The notes: a model not told the origin generated them from the letters alone. DNA of 10,788 bases from Rhodobacterales bacterium UBA3080 (GCA_002366645.1 DFBM01000039.1:12211-22998), one strand, 5' to 3'. Shown: positions 1-7,325, numbered from the stretch's first letter. Program-made: numbers and translations.

Positions 1-389
1 TCAACAGCAAACGGGTTAACCGGCGCGGTAAATTCGGCCCGCGTCACGCCATCTTTGCGCACAACCTGAACCGGCACCAAGCCGGCAACTTCCTCTAGCG
101 TGACCTCCACCGAAAAATCGCCGGAGTTTTGCTGTTCCGCCAACAAAATCGCACAGCCAATCGTCGGATGCCCCGCAAAAGGAATCTCCGCTGTCGGGAA
201 GAATATCCGCACCTTGGCAGAATGGGCGGCATCATCCGGCGTCTGCACGAAGATCGTTTCCGAAAGATTAAACTCCCGCGCGATCGTTTGCATCTGCGCC
301 GTCGTCAGATCATCCGCACCCAACACAATCGCCAACGGGTTCCCCGAATACGGCGCGACCGTAAAGACATCGAGCGTGTGGAAGTCCAC
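1..389 (-). CDS. PhzF-family isomerase/epimerase, N-terminal part (cut by window edge)
   Basis: Only the first 129 codons are in the window; PhzF-family proteins are usually about 260-300 residues, so the C-terminal half lies beyond base 1. The N-terminus has the family signature: LDVFTVAPYSGNPLAIV at residues 6-22, NLSETIFV at 41-48 and FAGHPTIG at 71-78. E44 matches the catalytic glutamate of PhzF enzymes, and H74 lies in the conserved GHP turn. Members have a diaminopimelate-epimerase-like fold and isomerise small substrates. Only some make phenazines, and nothing here suggests phenazine synthesis, so the substrate is unknown. The start is a GTG at 389, chosen because the protein then begins at the usual family N-terminus (residues 2-10 DFHTLDVFT). 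It lies 3 bases after the pyrG stop (393-395), with only a weak G-rich Shine-Dalgarno, so translation is probably coupled to pyrG. The family is certain; the physiological role is not. Confidence 0.88.
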   Translation of the reverse strand, partial: MDFHTLDVFTVAPYSGNPLAIVLGADDLTTAQMQTIAREFNLSETIFVQTPDDAAHSAKVRIFFPTAEIPFAGHPTIGCAILLAEQQNSGDFSVEVTLEEVAGLVPVQVVRKDGVTRAEFTAPVNPFAV

Positions 390-392
390 GAT

Positions 393-2036
393 TTACACCA
401 ACCGCGACTGCTTGACCGCCGCTTCAACGAAGCTCGCAAACAATGGATGCGGTTCGAACGGGCGCGACTTCAGTTCCGGATGGAACTGTACGCCGATATA
501 CCAAGGATGCTCCGGAATTTCGACGATCTCGGGCAGCTTTCCGTCTGGCGAGATACCCGAGAACTGCAAGCCCTTGGCCTCCAACCCCTCGCGATACGTC
601 ATATCGACCTCGTAGCGGTGGCGGTGGCGTTCGGAAATTGCCGTGCCGCCATAGATTTCCGCCACGCGTGACCCTTCGGCCAGCGTCGCATTATAGGCGC
701 CCAGCCGCATCGTGCCGCCCTTGTCGTCTCCTGCCTCGCGTTGAATGGTGCGGTTACCTTCGACCCATTCCTTCAGGTGGTAGACGATCGGCGTATAGCG
801 TTTCTCGCCCGCCTCGTGGTCGAACTCTTCAGAACCCGCATCGCTGATCCCCGCCAGATTACGTGCCGCCTCGATGACAGCCATCTGCATACCCAGACAA
901 ATCCCGAGATACGGGATGTCGTTCTCCCGCGCATATTGCGCTGCACGGATTTTACCCTCGGTCCCGCGCTCGCCAAATCCGCCGGGCACCAGAATAGCGT
1001 TAAAACCTTGTAGCTGCGAAGTAATGCTCTCCTCGTGCTCGAACACTTCGGAATCGATCCACTCGACCTTAACCTTCACACGGTTGGACACGCCGCCATG
1101 CGTCAGCGCTTCGGCAATAGATTTATAGGCATCACCCAACTGCGTATATTTCCCGACAATCGCGATTTTCACCTCGCCTTCGGGATTGACGATGCGATCC
1201 ATCACATCATCCCATTTCGCCATATCCGGCGCAGGTGCGTCGGTGATCCCGAATGCATCCAGAACGGCCCGATCCATACCTTCGCGATGATAGGCAAGCG
1301 GTGCCTCGTAAATAGAATTCAGGTCCAGCGCCGCAATCACGGCTTCGGGACGCACGTTACAGAACAACGCCAGTTTCTCGCGTTCCTTCACAGGAATCTG
1401 GTGCTCCGAGCGGCACATCAGAATATCGGGCGCGATCCCGATCGAGCGCAATTCCTTGACCGAGTGCTGCGTTGGTTTGGTTTTCAACTCACCCGCTGCC
1501 GCAATATATGGCAGCAAGGTCAGATGCATAAAGATGCACTGCCCGCGCCGGTCTTGCGAGAACTGCCGGATCGCTTCGAAAAACGGTAGCGCCTCGATGT
1601 CGCCGACGGTGCCGCCGATCTCGCACAGCATGAAATCAACATCATCCTCGCCAATCGCGATGAAATCCTTAATTTCGTTGGTCACATGCGGAATAACCTG
1701 AATCGTCTTGCCCAGATAATCCCCGCGCCGCTCTTTTTCGAGCACGTCCGAGTAAATCCGCCCAGACGAAACCGAGTCCGTCTTTTTCGCCGAAACACCT
1801 GTGAACCGTTCGTAGTGTCCAAGGTCGAGGTCAGTCTCGGCCCCGTCATCCGTCACAAACACTTCGCCATGCTCAAATGGCGACATCGTGCCCGGATCAA
1901 CGTTCAGATAAGGGTCTAGCTTGCGCAAACGAACCGTGTATCCGCGCGCCTGCAAAAGCGCCCCCAACGACGCGGACGCCAGTCCTTTGCCCAGGGACGA
2001 AACCACACCACCAGTAATAAAAATAAATCGCGCCAT
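393..2036 (-). CDS. pyrG: CTP synthase (glutamine-hydrolysing)
   Basis: Catalyses UTP + ATP + glutamine to CTP, the last step of de novo pyrimidine nucleotide synthesis, in the cytoplasm. The 547-residue product has the usual length and both domains. The N-terminal synthetase domain (about 1-270) opens with FIFITGGVVSSLGKG (4-18, nucleotide-binding loop) and has RKLDPYLNVDPGTM at 38-51 and CEIGGTVGDIE at 138-148. The C-terminal class I glutamine amidotransferase domain (about 288-540) has PGGFGERG (351-358), GICLGMQ with nucleophile C380, and QFHPE with H519/E521 completing the triad. The ATG at 2036 gives the universal family N-terminus (MARFIFITGG) and has GGGAG 11 bases upstream (2048-2052). 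The open frame continues 59 codons further to 2213, but that stretch does not resemble the family and holds a candidate promoter. In many alphaproteobacteria secG precedes pyrG; here the neighbour is a divergent GST-like gene. Confidence 0.98.
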   Translation of the reverse strand: MARFIFITGGVVSSLGKGLASASLGALLQARGYTVRLRKLDPYLNVDPGTMSPFEHGEVFVTDDGAETDLDLGHYERFTGVSAKKTDSVSSGRIYSDVLEKERRGDYLGKTIQVIPHVTNEIKDFIAIGEDDVDFMLCEIGGTVGDIEALPFFEAIRQFSQDRRGQCIFMHLTLLPYIAAAGELKTKPTQHSVKELRSIGIAPDILMCRSEHQIPVKEREKLALFCNVRPEAVIAALDLNSIYEAPLAYHREGMDRAVLDAFGITDAPAPDMAKWDDVMDRIVNPEGEVKIAIVGKYTQLGDAYKSIAEALTHGGVSNRVKVKVEWIDSEVFEHEESITSQLQGFNAILVPGGFGERGTEGKIRAAQYARENDIPYLGICLGMQMAVIEAARNLAGISDAGSEEFDHEAGEKRYTPIVYHLKEWVEGNRTIQREAGDDKGGTMRLGAYNATLAEGSRVAEIYGGTAISERHRHRYEVDMTYREGLEAKGLQFSGISPDGKLPEIVEIPEHPWYIGVQFHPELKSRPFEPHPLFASFVEAAVKQSRLV

Positions 2037-2047
2037 GCTCGAAACGG

Positions 2048-2052
2048 CTCCC
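2048..2052 (-). promoter_or_regulatory. pyrG ribosome binding site
   Basis: GGGAG on the minus strand, 11 bases before the ATG at 2036. It supports this start over the in-frame upstream ATG at 2213. The spacing is slightly long. Confidence 0.5.
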
Positions 2053-2155
2053 GTGTAAACGTTGCTTTTATGGATTGCGCCCAGCGGCACAATCGCTTGT
2101 ATCACGGGATTAAAGTCATACCGGATTCGGGCGGCTTTAACAAGAGAACAACCGC

Positions 2156-2185
2156 AATATACTGTGGAATTATTTTTACCTTCAA
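2156..2185 (-). promoter_or_regulatory. Candidate sigma70 promoter for pyrG
   Basis: On the minus strand a -35-like TTGAAG (2180-2185) is separated by 18 bases from a -10-like TATATT (2156-2161), in the most AT-rich part of the pyrG/GST spacer. Transcription would start near 2149 and give a leader of about 110 bases. The assignment is by consensus match only. The divergent GST gene must have its promoter in the same spacer; TATAAA-like strings at 2220-2226 and 2232-2237 are possible -10 elements, but I find no well-spaced -35 for them. Confidence 0.33.
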
Positions 2186-2259
2186 CTAGGACTAGAGTGA
2201 TAGGGTTGGGCAATCCTGTTATAAATAAACCTATAAACGCCGATTATTCAGAAAAACCA

Positions 2260-2961
2260 ATGCTAAAACTAATTACATTTCCCGCTGCCTTCGATGAACC
2301 GTCCGCCAGCCCGTTTTGCGTAAAAGCGATGTGTCTGCTGAAAGCGTCCGGTGTTGACTGGATACCAAAGTTCACCAGCGACCCGCGCAAAGCTCCGAAC
2401 GGTAAACTCCCGATCCTGATCGACGGCGAAAACACCATCGCAGACAGCGAAGCCATCCGTGCCAATCTCGAAGATACCTATGCCTGTGATTTCGACAAAG
2501 GTCTGACGCCGGAGCAACGTGCCACCTCCCGCGCCGTCATTCGCATGGTCGAGGAGCATCTATACTTCGTCATGGTCGGAAATCGTTGGCTAAACGATGA
2601 CAACTGGCCGCTGGTCAAACAGGCGTTCTTTGGTGAAATGCCCAAACCCCTCGGCGGTCTTGTCGCGCATATCGCCCGCAAGAAAACGCGGGCGCAGGTT
2701 GTAGCGCAGGGAACGGGTCGTCATTCGGTGCAAGTGCAAACGGAAAGGGCGCGGCAGGATATCGAGGCAATCAAAGCCATGCTCGGCGACAAACCCTATC
2801 TGTTTGGCGACACACCCACCGCGGCGGATATGTCTGTTGTGCCGATCATACGGGGGATATCAACATCCCCGACCCAGACCGGCCTGCGCGACTTGGTCAC
2901 GAATGACCCAACGCTGATGACCTATCTGGAGCGGGGCAGGGATACGCTGTATCCAACTTGA
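2260..2961 (+). CDS. GST-fold protein, Faxc/metaxin-like family
   Basis: A 233-residue glutathione S-transferase-fold protein. The N-terminal thioredoxin-like domain (about 1-75) has SPFCVKA at 17-23 in the active-site position, KLPILID with the cis-proline (P51), and ADSEAI (61-66), which aligns with the glutamate/aspartate-serine pair that binds the gamma-glutamyl group. The C-terminal helical domain (about 85-225) has QGTGRHS (150-156) and LGDKPYLFGDTPTAADMSV (175-193), the pattern I associate with the Faxc (failed axon connections)/metaxin-like GST branch rather than classical detoxifying GSTs. Substrate and in vivo role are unknown. The ATG at 2260 is chosen because the fold begins there; the open frame extends 66 codons upstream to 2062, but that part crosses the pyrG leader and has no family resemblance. 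There is no clear Shine-Dalgarno. The gene is divergent from pyrG, and its stop abuts the stop of the convergent iron-binding gene. Confidence 0.85.
   Translation: MLKLITFPAAFDEPSASPFCVKAMCLLKASGVDWIPKFTSDPRKAPNGKLPILIDGENTIADSEAIRANLEDTYACDFDKGLTPEQRATSRAVIRMVEEHLYFVMVGNRWLNDDNWPLVKQAFFGEMPKPLGGLVAHIARKKTRAQVVAQGTGRHSVQVQTERARQDIEAIKAMLGDKPYLFGDTPTAADMSVVPIIRGISTSPTQTGLRDLVTNDPTLMTYLERGRDTLYPT
2940..2954. terminator. Weak hairpin at the convergent gene junction
   Basis: GGATAC (2940-2945) and GTATCC (2949-2954) form a perfect 6-bp stem with a 3-base loop, inside the last codons of the GST gene and 7 bases past the stop of the convergent iron-binding gene. It is symmetrical, so it could act for both transcripts. 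There is no T-tract on either side, so intrinsic termination is doubtful. It is listed because no other terminator-like structure is visible at this junction. Confidence 0.22.
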
Positions 2962-3963
2962 CTATTCGTTAAAGTTCACCCGATCTACGATCTTCAAAGC
3001 AGTGCCGCGCATCTTGGCGATATCCACCAGCGGCATCGAGTCCGGTACAAACTCACCCCAGCTTTGCACCAGTTCGCTCGGAGTGGCTGTTTCCAGCAAT
3101 GGGTATTCGAAATTGATTTCCGCATACATCGTCTGCGCCGCTTCCGAAGTTAGATATTCCATCAATGCCAAAGCATCTTCGGTATTCGGGGCGGATTTGG
3201 TCATCGCCATGCCGGAAAGGTTAACGTGCACGCCGCTGTCGCCCAGTATCGGGAACTCGATCGTAACACTATTCGCCCAGGCCAGTTGTTCTTCGTCCTT
3301 CAGCATCTCGCCCATGTAATAGGTGTTTCCGATGGCGATATCACATTCACCGGCCCAGATCGCCTTGACTTGCGCACGGTCATTGCCTTGCGGTTTACGC
3401 GCCAGATTGGCCTTTATACCTGCCAACCACGTTTCGGCAGCTTCTTCGCCGTGGTGCGCGACAACTGCCGACAACAGGCCGATATTATAGTTGTGCGAAC
3501 CCGAGCGTGTGCAAATCCGGCCTTCCCATTTCGGATCGACAAGATCCTCGTAGGTCGTAACTTCGCCCTCCGCGACACGATCTTTGGAGGCGTAAATTAC
3601 CCGTGCCCGCGACGTTAACCCGAACCAGTTACCTTCAGGGTCGCGGAAGGTTTCCGGAATGTTGGCGCTAATTACCTCAGACATGACCGGCTGCGTAACG
3701 CCAGCTTCGACGATCGCGTTCAGGTTGGAGATATCGGTTGTCAGCACCAGATCAGCAGGGGAGCGGCGCCCCTCGGCCTTAAGGCGTTCGATCAGGCCGT
3801 CCTTAATGAAAACGATGTTGGTTTTGATGCCCGTCTCGGCTGTGAAAGCATCGAGAATAGGGTTGATCAACTGCGGCTCACGCGATGAATAGATATTTAC
3901 TTCGGCGGCGACGGGGGCGGCCAGCAGGGTGGCGGTGACTATAGCTACGAGTGGTTTAAGCAT
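2962..3963 (-). CDS. Iron(III) ABC transporter periplasmic binding protein (FbpA/FutA/IdiA type)
   Basis: A 333-residue periplasmic protein predicted to bind ferric iron and deliver it to an ABC permease. It has a Sec signal peptide (hydrophobic residues about 4-19, likely cleaved in APVAA|EV after residue 20). The mature protein begins VNIYSSRE (22-29), typical of the family. The adjacent tyrosines Y215/Y216 in IGNTYYMGE (211-219) match the iron-coordinating tyrosine pair, and FEYPLL (285-290) is a conserved late motif. The ATG at 3963 has GGAG (3971-3974) 7 bases upstream. No permease or ATPase gene is adjacent: upstream is mazG (73-base gap), and downstream the gene directly abuts a convergent GST gene, so its transporter partners must be elsewhere. 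A candidate promoter with an internal palindrome (3992-4020) suggests its own regulation. The family is clear; ferric iron as ligand is inferred from the YY motif. Confidence 0.92.
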   Translation of the reverse strand: MLKPLVAIVTATLLAAPVAAEVNIYSSREPQLINPILDAFTAETGIKTNIVFIKDGLIERLKAEGRRSPADLVLTTDISNLNAIVEAGVTQPVMSEVISANIPETFRDPEGNWFGLTSRARVIYASKDRVAEGEVTTYEDLVDPKWEGRICTRSGSHNYNIGLLSAVVAHHGEEAAETWLAGIKANLARKPQGNDRAQVKAIWAGECDIAIGNTYYMGEMLKDEEQLAWANSVTIEFPILGDSGVHVNLSGMAMTKSAPNTEDALALMEYLTSEAAQTMYAEINFEYPLLETATPSELVQSWGEFVPDSMPLVDIAKMRGTALKIVDRVNFNE

Positions 3964-3991
3964 TGTTCAGCTCCAGTTTCATTTCAAAACC

Positions 3992-4020
3992 GGAATACCC
4001 GACAAAAACAGTCGGGTCAA
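3992..4020 (-). promoter_or_regulatory. Candidate promoter with palindromic operator for the iron-binding protein gene
   Basis: On the minus strand TTGACC (4015-4020) and a weaker TATTCC (3992-3997) are separated by exactly 17 bases. A perfect inverted repeat, ACCCGAC / GTCGGGT with a 7-base loop (3997-4017), fills the whole spacer and touches both elements. A repressor bound there would block polymerase, which fits an iron-responsive uptake gene. It does not match any iron box I know (Fur, Irr or RirA), so no regulator is named. The alternative is an intrinsic terminator for the mazG cluster, but the stem is only 7 bp and no T-run follows it in that direction. Confidence 0.4.
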
Positions 4021-4036
4021 TAGCTGACTAAATAAA

Positions 4037-4903
4037 TCAGGAAATTCCTTTTGCTGATTTCTCCAACAATTTCGCCTGATCCCAGAGCGCATCCATTTCC
4101 TCGAGGTTGGATTCCTCCGGCACCTTACCTGATGCCTTCAGAAGGTCTTCCACCTTATTGAACCTGCGTGTAAATTTTGTGTTAGCTGCACGCAACGCAC
4201 TCTCCGGTTCAATCCCGAGATGCCGCGCCAGATTGGCCATCACGAACATCAGATCACCGAACTCTTCCTCTATTTCCTCGGGGCCAAGAGTATCGCGCGC
4301 CTCCACTAACTCCCGTGCTTCCTCGGCAATTTTGTCGACAACCATACCGGTTTCCGGCCAGTCGAATCCCACCCGCGCCGCACGGTTTTGCAATTTTATC
4401 GCCCGCGTTAACGCCGGCAAACCTGCCGCCACTCCGTCGAGCGCACTGGTCACCTGCTTGCCCTCACGCTCCGCCGCCTTGATTGCCTCCCAATCCGCAA
4501 TCTGCTGCTCGGCGGTTTTCTCGCGGCTTTCGTCGCCAAAGACATGCGGGTGCCGGTGCAGCATCTTTTCCGAAATCGAGGTGACAACATCGTCAAACCC
4601 GAAATCCGAAGTCTCCTCCGCCATTTGCGCGTGGTAGACGACCTGCAACAACAAATCCCCCAGTTCGTCCCGCAAGTCGCTCATATCCCCACGTTCAATC
4701 GCGTCGGCAACCTCGTAAGCTTCCTCGATGGTGTAGGGCGCGATGCTGTCGAAATCCTGCTCGATATCCCAAGGGCAACCGGTTTTCGGATCACGCAGAC
4801 GCCGCATTATCTCCAGCAAGCGGGGTAGGCCGGCTGTCTTATCCTGCACCAACACATCGGATTGCGCCGACGGTAAAGGCCGCGCCTTCGGGTTCTCAAC
4901 CAT
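4037..4903 (-). CDS. mazG: Nucleoside triphosphate pyrophosphohydrolase MazG
   Basis: Hydrolyses (d)NTPs to NMPs plus pyrophosphate, a house-cleaning role in nucleotide pools; in E. coli MazG also affects ppGpp level. The product is 288 residues (E. coli about 263) and contains the two MazG repeats. The first has CPWD at 43-46, EEAYE (60-64) and RDELGD (78-83). The second has EEARE (194-198) and EEFGD (213-217). These EExxE...ExxD sets coordinate magnesium. The extra length is an N-terminal extension of about 20-25 residues before LPRLLEIMRRLRDPKTGCPW. The ATG at 4903 overlaps the end of the upstream P450 gene by 8 bases and has AGGGG about 6 bases upstream, so translation is probably coupled. 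It is the third gene of a metC-like/P450/mazG run. Confidence 0.96.
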   Translation of the reverse strand: MVENPKARPLPSAQSDVLVQDKTAGLPRLLEIMRRLRDPKTGCPWDIEQDFDSIAPYTIEEAYEVADAIERGDMSDLRDELGDLLLQVVYHAQMAEETSDFGFDDVVTSISEKMLHRHPHVFGDESREKTAEQQIADWEAIKAAEREGKQVTSALDGVAAGLPALTRAIKLQNRAARVGFDWPETGMVVDKIAEEARELVEARDTLGPEEIEEEFGDLMFVMANLARHLGIEPESALRAANTKFTRRFNKVEDLLKASGKVPEESNLEEMDALWDQAKLLEKSAKGIS

Positions 4904-6101
4904 GTTTTTCCCCTAAATTGACGCGCAAGGATTCAAGTCCGTGAAAATGGAACCGATCAGTGAACCGCGGGCTTTCGGCCAGTCGCATGTCGGGATAGCT
5001 CTCAAACAGAATGGGCAGTGCGACCGCCATTTCCAGTTTAGCGAGCGGTGTGCCGATACAAAAGTGTAACCCGGCCCCGAAAGACAGATTCCCAATCCCG
5101 CCGCGCACGACATCGAACTTATGCGGTTCGGCATATTTTTCAGCGTCCCGATTAGCCGCACCGAGCAGCAACCCGACCGTGTCGCCCATTTTGAAGTCGT
5201 GGCCAAAGGCGCTCAAGTCCTCCATCACGTAGCGGGTAAACAAATGCAGCGGCGGGTCGTGGCGAAAGGTTTCCTCCACGGTTGCGAGCGTAGTTTCGGG
5301 TGACGTAAAAAACGCATCCATAGGTTCATTAAGCCTAAGTAATGCCCTGATACCATTTGCAAAACTGTGAACGGTCGCCTCGTGACCTGCGTTCAGAAGC
5401 AGAATGCAGGTTGTAACCAATTCGTCCATCGACAGCTTCTCGCCATCTTCTTCGGCGGCCATAAGATGCGTTATCAGATCGTCCCTCGGGTCGTTTCGAC
5501 GCGCCTCGATATAGTCACGGATAAAGTTGCTGAACTCGACAGTTGCTTTAACAGCCGCATCCTCCACCGCACGGTCCCGACGAACCTGATACATCGCCAC
5601 CATGTCGTGCGACCATGCCAGAAGCTGGTCGGCCATTTCCTCGGGCACACCCAATAGGCGCGCGATGATGATGATTGGCAGCTTTTCGCAAAACGCCGGC
5701 AGCAGATCGACTTCGCCTTCCGGAAAGGCGGCGATCAACTCGTGGCTCAGCTTTTCGATCTCCGGTTCCAGCGCGGCGATCCGACGGCTGGTGAAAGCGC
5801 GGACCAGCAGGCCACGGATGCGGGTATGCTTTGGCGGCTCCAGCTCCAGCAGCGAGTGTTGCTCCAGATCATAGAACGGCGCCAGATGTGGCGGATGTTC
5901 CGGCTTGAATCCTTCCGGCGCCTCGCGGCCAAAACGACGGTCGCGGAGCATGGCGTTGACGGTTTTATATTGGGACGAACACAGAAAACCGTAGTCCTCC
6001 CAGTGAAACAACGGGTTCCCGTCGCGGGTTGTGTCGTAAAACGGATAGGGGTTTTGCACAAACTCCGGATCACGCGGGTCTTGCCGGTAGGTTTTGATCA
6101 T
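4896..6101 (-). CDS. Cytochrome P450 (soluble bacterial type)
   Basis: A 401-residue soluble haem monooxygenase with no membrane anchor, the usual bacterial class I length. Landmarks in order: EPPKHTRIRGLL (88-99, C-helix region), AGHEAT (238-243, I-helix oxygen-activation motif), ETFR (E277 and R280, the ExxR pair), AANRDAEKYAEP (315-326, region before the haem loop) and FGAGLHFCIG (341-350, haem-binding loop with thiolate ligand C348). All core residues are present, so it should be active. The substrate cannot be read from the sequence. No ferredoxin or ferredoxin reductase gene lies in the window, so electrons must come from proteins encoded elsewhere. The ATG at 6101 overlaps the upstream stop as ATGA and has GGAG 8 bases upstream (6110-6113). 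The 8-base overlap with mazG downstream makes this the middle gene of a coupled trio. Confidence 0.95.
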   Translation of the reverse strand: MIKTYRQDPRDPEFVQNPYPFYDTTRDGNPLFHWEDYGFLCSSQYKTVNAMLRDRRFGREAPEGFKPEHPPHLAPFYDLEQHSLLELEPPKHTRIRGLLVRAFTSRRIAALEPEIEKLSHELIAAFPEGEVDLLPAFCEKLPIIIIARLLGVPEEMADQLLAWSHDMVAMYQVRRDRAVEDAAVKATVEFSNFIRDYIEARRNDPRDDLITHLMAAEEDGEKLSMDELVTTCILLLNAGHEATVHSFANGIRALLRLNEPMDAFFTSPETTLATVEETFRHDPPLHLFTRYVMEDLSAFGHDFKMGDTVGLLLGAANRDAEKYAEPHKFDVVRGGIGNLSFGAGLHFCIGTPLAKLEMAVALPILFESYPDMRLAESPRFTDRFHFHGLESLRVNLGEKHG

Positions 6102-7258
6102 TCCGACCGCTCCAATGCTTGTTCCAGATCGGCGATCAGGTCGTTTACGTCTTCGATCCCGACTGACAGGCGAATAAGATTGTCGGCAACGATAGAGTGC
6201 GGCCCCTCGACCGCTTTGCGATGTTCGATCAGGCTCTCGACACCACCGAGCGAGGTCGCGGGCATAAACACCTGCGTAAACCGCGAGACATCCTGCGCCC
6301 GGGTCGCGCCACCTTTGACAAGGATCGATAGCATCCCGCCAAAACCGCCGTGCATTTGCCGCTTGGCAATATCGTGACCGGGGTGCGAGGGCAGGCCGGG
6401 GTATAGAACCGCTTCGATTGCCTTGTGGTTCTCGAAATGCGCCGCAATCGCCAGCGCATTGGTCGAGGCACGTTCATAGCGCAAATAGAGCGTTCTGAGG
6501 CCGCGGATCAGCAACCACGCCTCGAAGCCCGCCATAACGCTGCCCTGCATAGTGCGAATGAACGTAAGCTCCTCCCACAGCGGGTCGGTTTTGCCGGTGG
6601 TCAGCACGCCCCCCGTGATATCGGAATGACCGTTTAGATATTTTGTCGCCGAGTGGAACGCGATATCTGCCCCGAGCGCCAAAGCCTGCATCGTGCTTGG
6701 TGGGGCGGCCGTGCAGTCGACAGCCAGAATGGCACCGGCATCATGGGCGATAGATGCAGCGGCCTCGATGTCGATCACGTCCCAGTTCGGGTTTGTCGGG
6801 GTTTCGACCCAGACGATACGTGTCTGGCCAGAACGCACAGCGTTTCGGAGCGCGGCAGGATCGGTCTGGTCGAAGAAAGTGGCCTCTATGCCGCGCTTTT
6901 GGGTCAGCCGGTGGATCCAGGTCATACCGGCGTGATACATCACCTGCGGCGCAACCACATGATCGCCGCTGTTCAGGGTCTCGAGCAGCGCCACGAAGGC
7001 CGCCATGCCGGAAGCGAACAACAACGACGCGGCCCCGCCTTCAAGATCGGCCAGCACGGCTTCGGCGTGTTTCACGGTTGGTCCACCGTCACGACCGTAA
7101 ATATAGCTCTGGCGCGGGTCGTAGTTTTCGTCACGGGTAAAAGTGCTCGACAAATCGATCGCCGGCGAGATCGAACCGGTGCGCTCGTCAATCCGGTGTA
7201 GCGCCTGTGCGGCGCGTGTAGCGGGGGACAGTTTCAGCTGCCGTGGGGGCTTTTGCAT
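6098..7258 (-). CDS. Cys/Met-metabolism PLP enzyme (cystathionine beta-lyase/gamma-synthase family)
   Basis: A 386-residue PLP-dependent enzyme of the transsulfuration family (fold type I), acting on cystathionine or related thioether amino acids. Visible motifs: YGRDGGPT (54-61, PLP phosphate contact from the neighbouring subunit), LEGG (72-75), FASGMAA (81-87, phosphate loop), VDCTAAPP with D181 facing the PLP pyridine nitrogen, SATKYLNGHSD with the Schiff-base lysine K206, and SLGGVESLIEHR (336-347) near the substrate carboxylate site. YGRDGGPT and the absence of the common Y(G)GT motif (here YHAG, 108-111) look closer to MetC-type beta-lyases than to gamma-synthases, but the exact reaction cannot be fixed from sequence. 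The ATG at 7258 has AGGA 6 bases upstream; the open frame runs to 7432, but that part lies in the divergent promoter region and in dctB. It is the first gene of the coupled metC-like/P450/mazG run. Confidence 0.9.
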   Translation of the reverse strand: MQKPPRQLKLSPATRAAQALHRIDERTGSISPAIDLSSTFTRDENYDPRQSYIYGRDGGPTVKHAEAVLADLEGGAASLLFASGMAAFVALLETLNSGDHVVAPQVMYHAGMTWIHRLTQKRGIEATFFDQTDPAALRNAVRSGQTRIVWVETPTNPNWDVIDIEAAASIAHDAGAILAVDCTAAPPSTMQALALGADIAFHSATKYLNGHSDITGGVLTTGKTDPLWEELTFIRTMQGSVMAGFEAWLLIRGLRTLYLRYERASTNALAIAAHFENHKAIEAVLYPGLPSHPGHDIAKRQMHGGFGGMLSILVKGGATRAQDVSRFTQVFMPATSLGGVESLIEHRKAVEGPHSIVADNLIRLSVGIEDVNDLIADLEQALERSE

Positions 7259-7286
7259 GGGGAATCCTAATCTTCGTTCAGCGCGG

Positions 7287-7315
7287 ATATTGCGACTGTT
7301 GGCAGGTGAAGACAA
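7287..7315 (-). promoter_or_regulatory. Candidate promoter for the metC-like/P450/mazG cluster
   Basis: On the minus strand TTGTCT (7310-7315) and CAATAT (7287-7292) are 17 bases apart, placing a start about 20 bases before the ATG at 7258. It lies in the divergent spacer shared with dctB, back to back with the dctB candidate promoter: the two -35 elements are 10 bases apart. Consensus match only. Confidence 0.3.
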
Positions 7316-7325
7316 GCCTGATGCC

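Noticed and set aside
1..389. Phenazine biosynthesis
   Set aside because: The partial gene is PhzF-like, but the family is broad, and its neighbour is pyrG with no other phenazine genes in the window.
2037..2213. 59-codon N-terminal extension of CTP synthase
   Set aside because: CTP synthases begin at MARFIFITGG-like sequence. The extension has no family similarity, overlaps the candidate promoter, and the ATG at 2036 has its own Shine-Dalgarno.
4107..4637. 176-codon plus-strand frame opposite mazG, and similar frames opposite pyrG, the P450 and the PLP enzyme
   Set aside because: All are shadows of well-supported genes, with low-complexity Ser/Arg/Pro-rich translations and no domain.
7143..7256. 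Extension of dctB to an ATG at 7143
   Set aside because: It would overlap the first 116 bases of the divergent metC-like coding region, which encodes normal family sequence. DctB starts near its first membrane segment.
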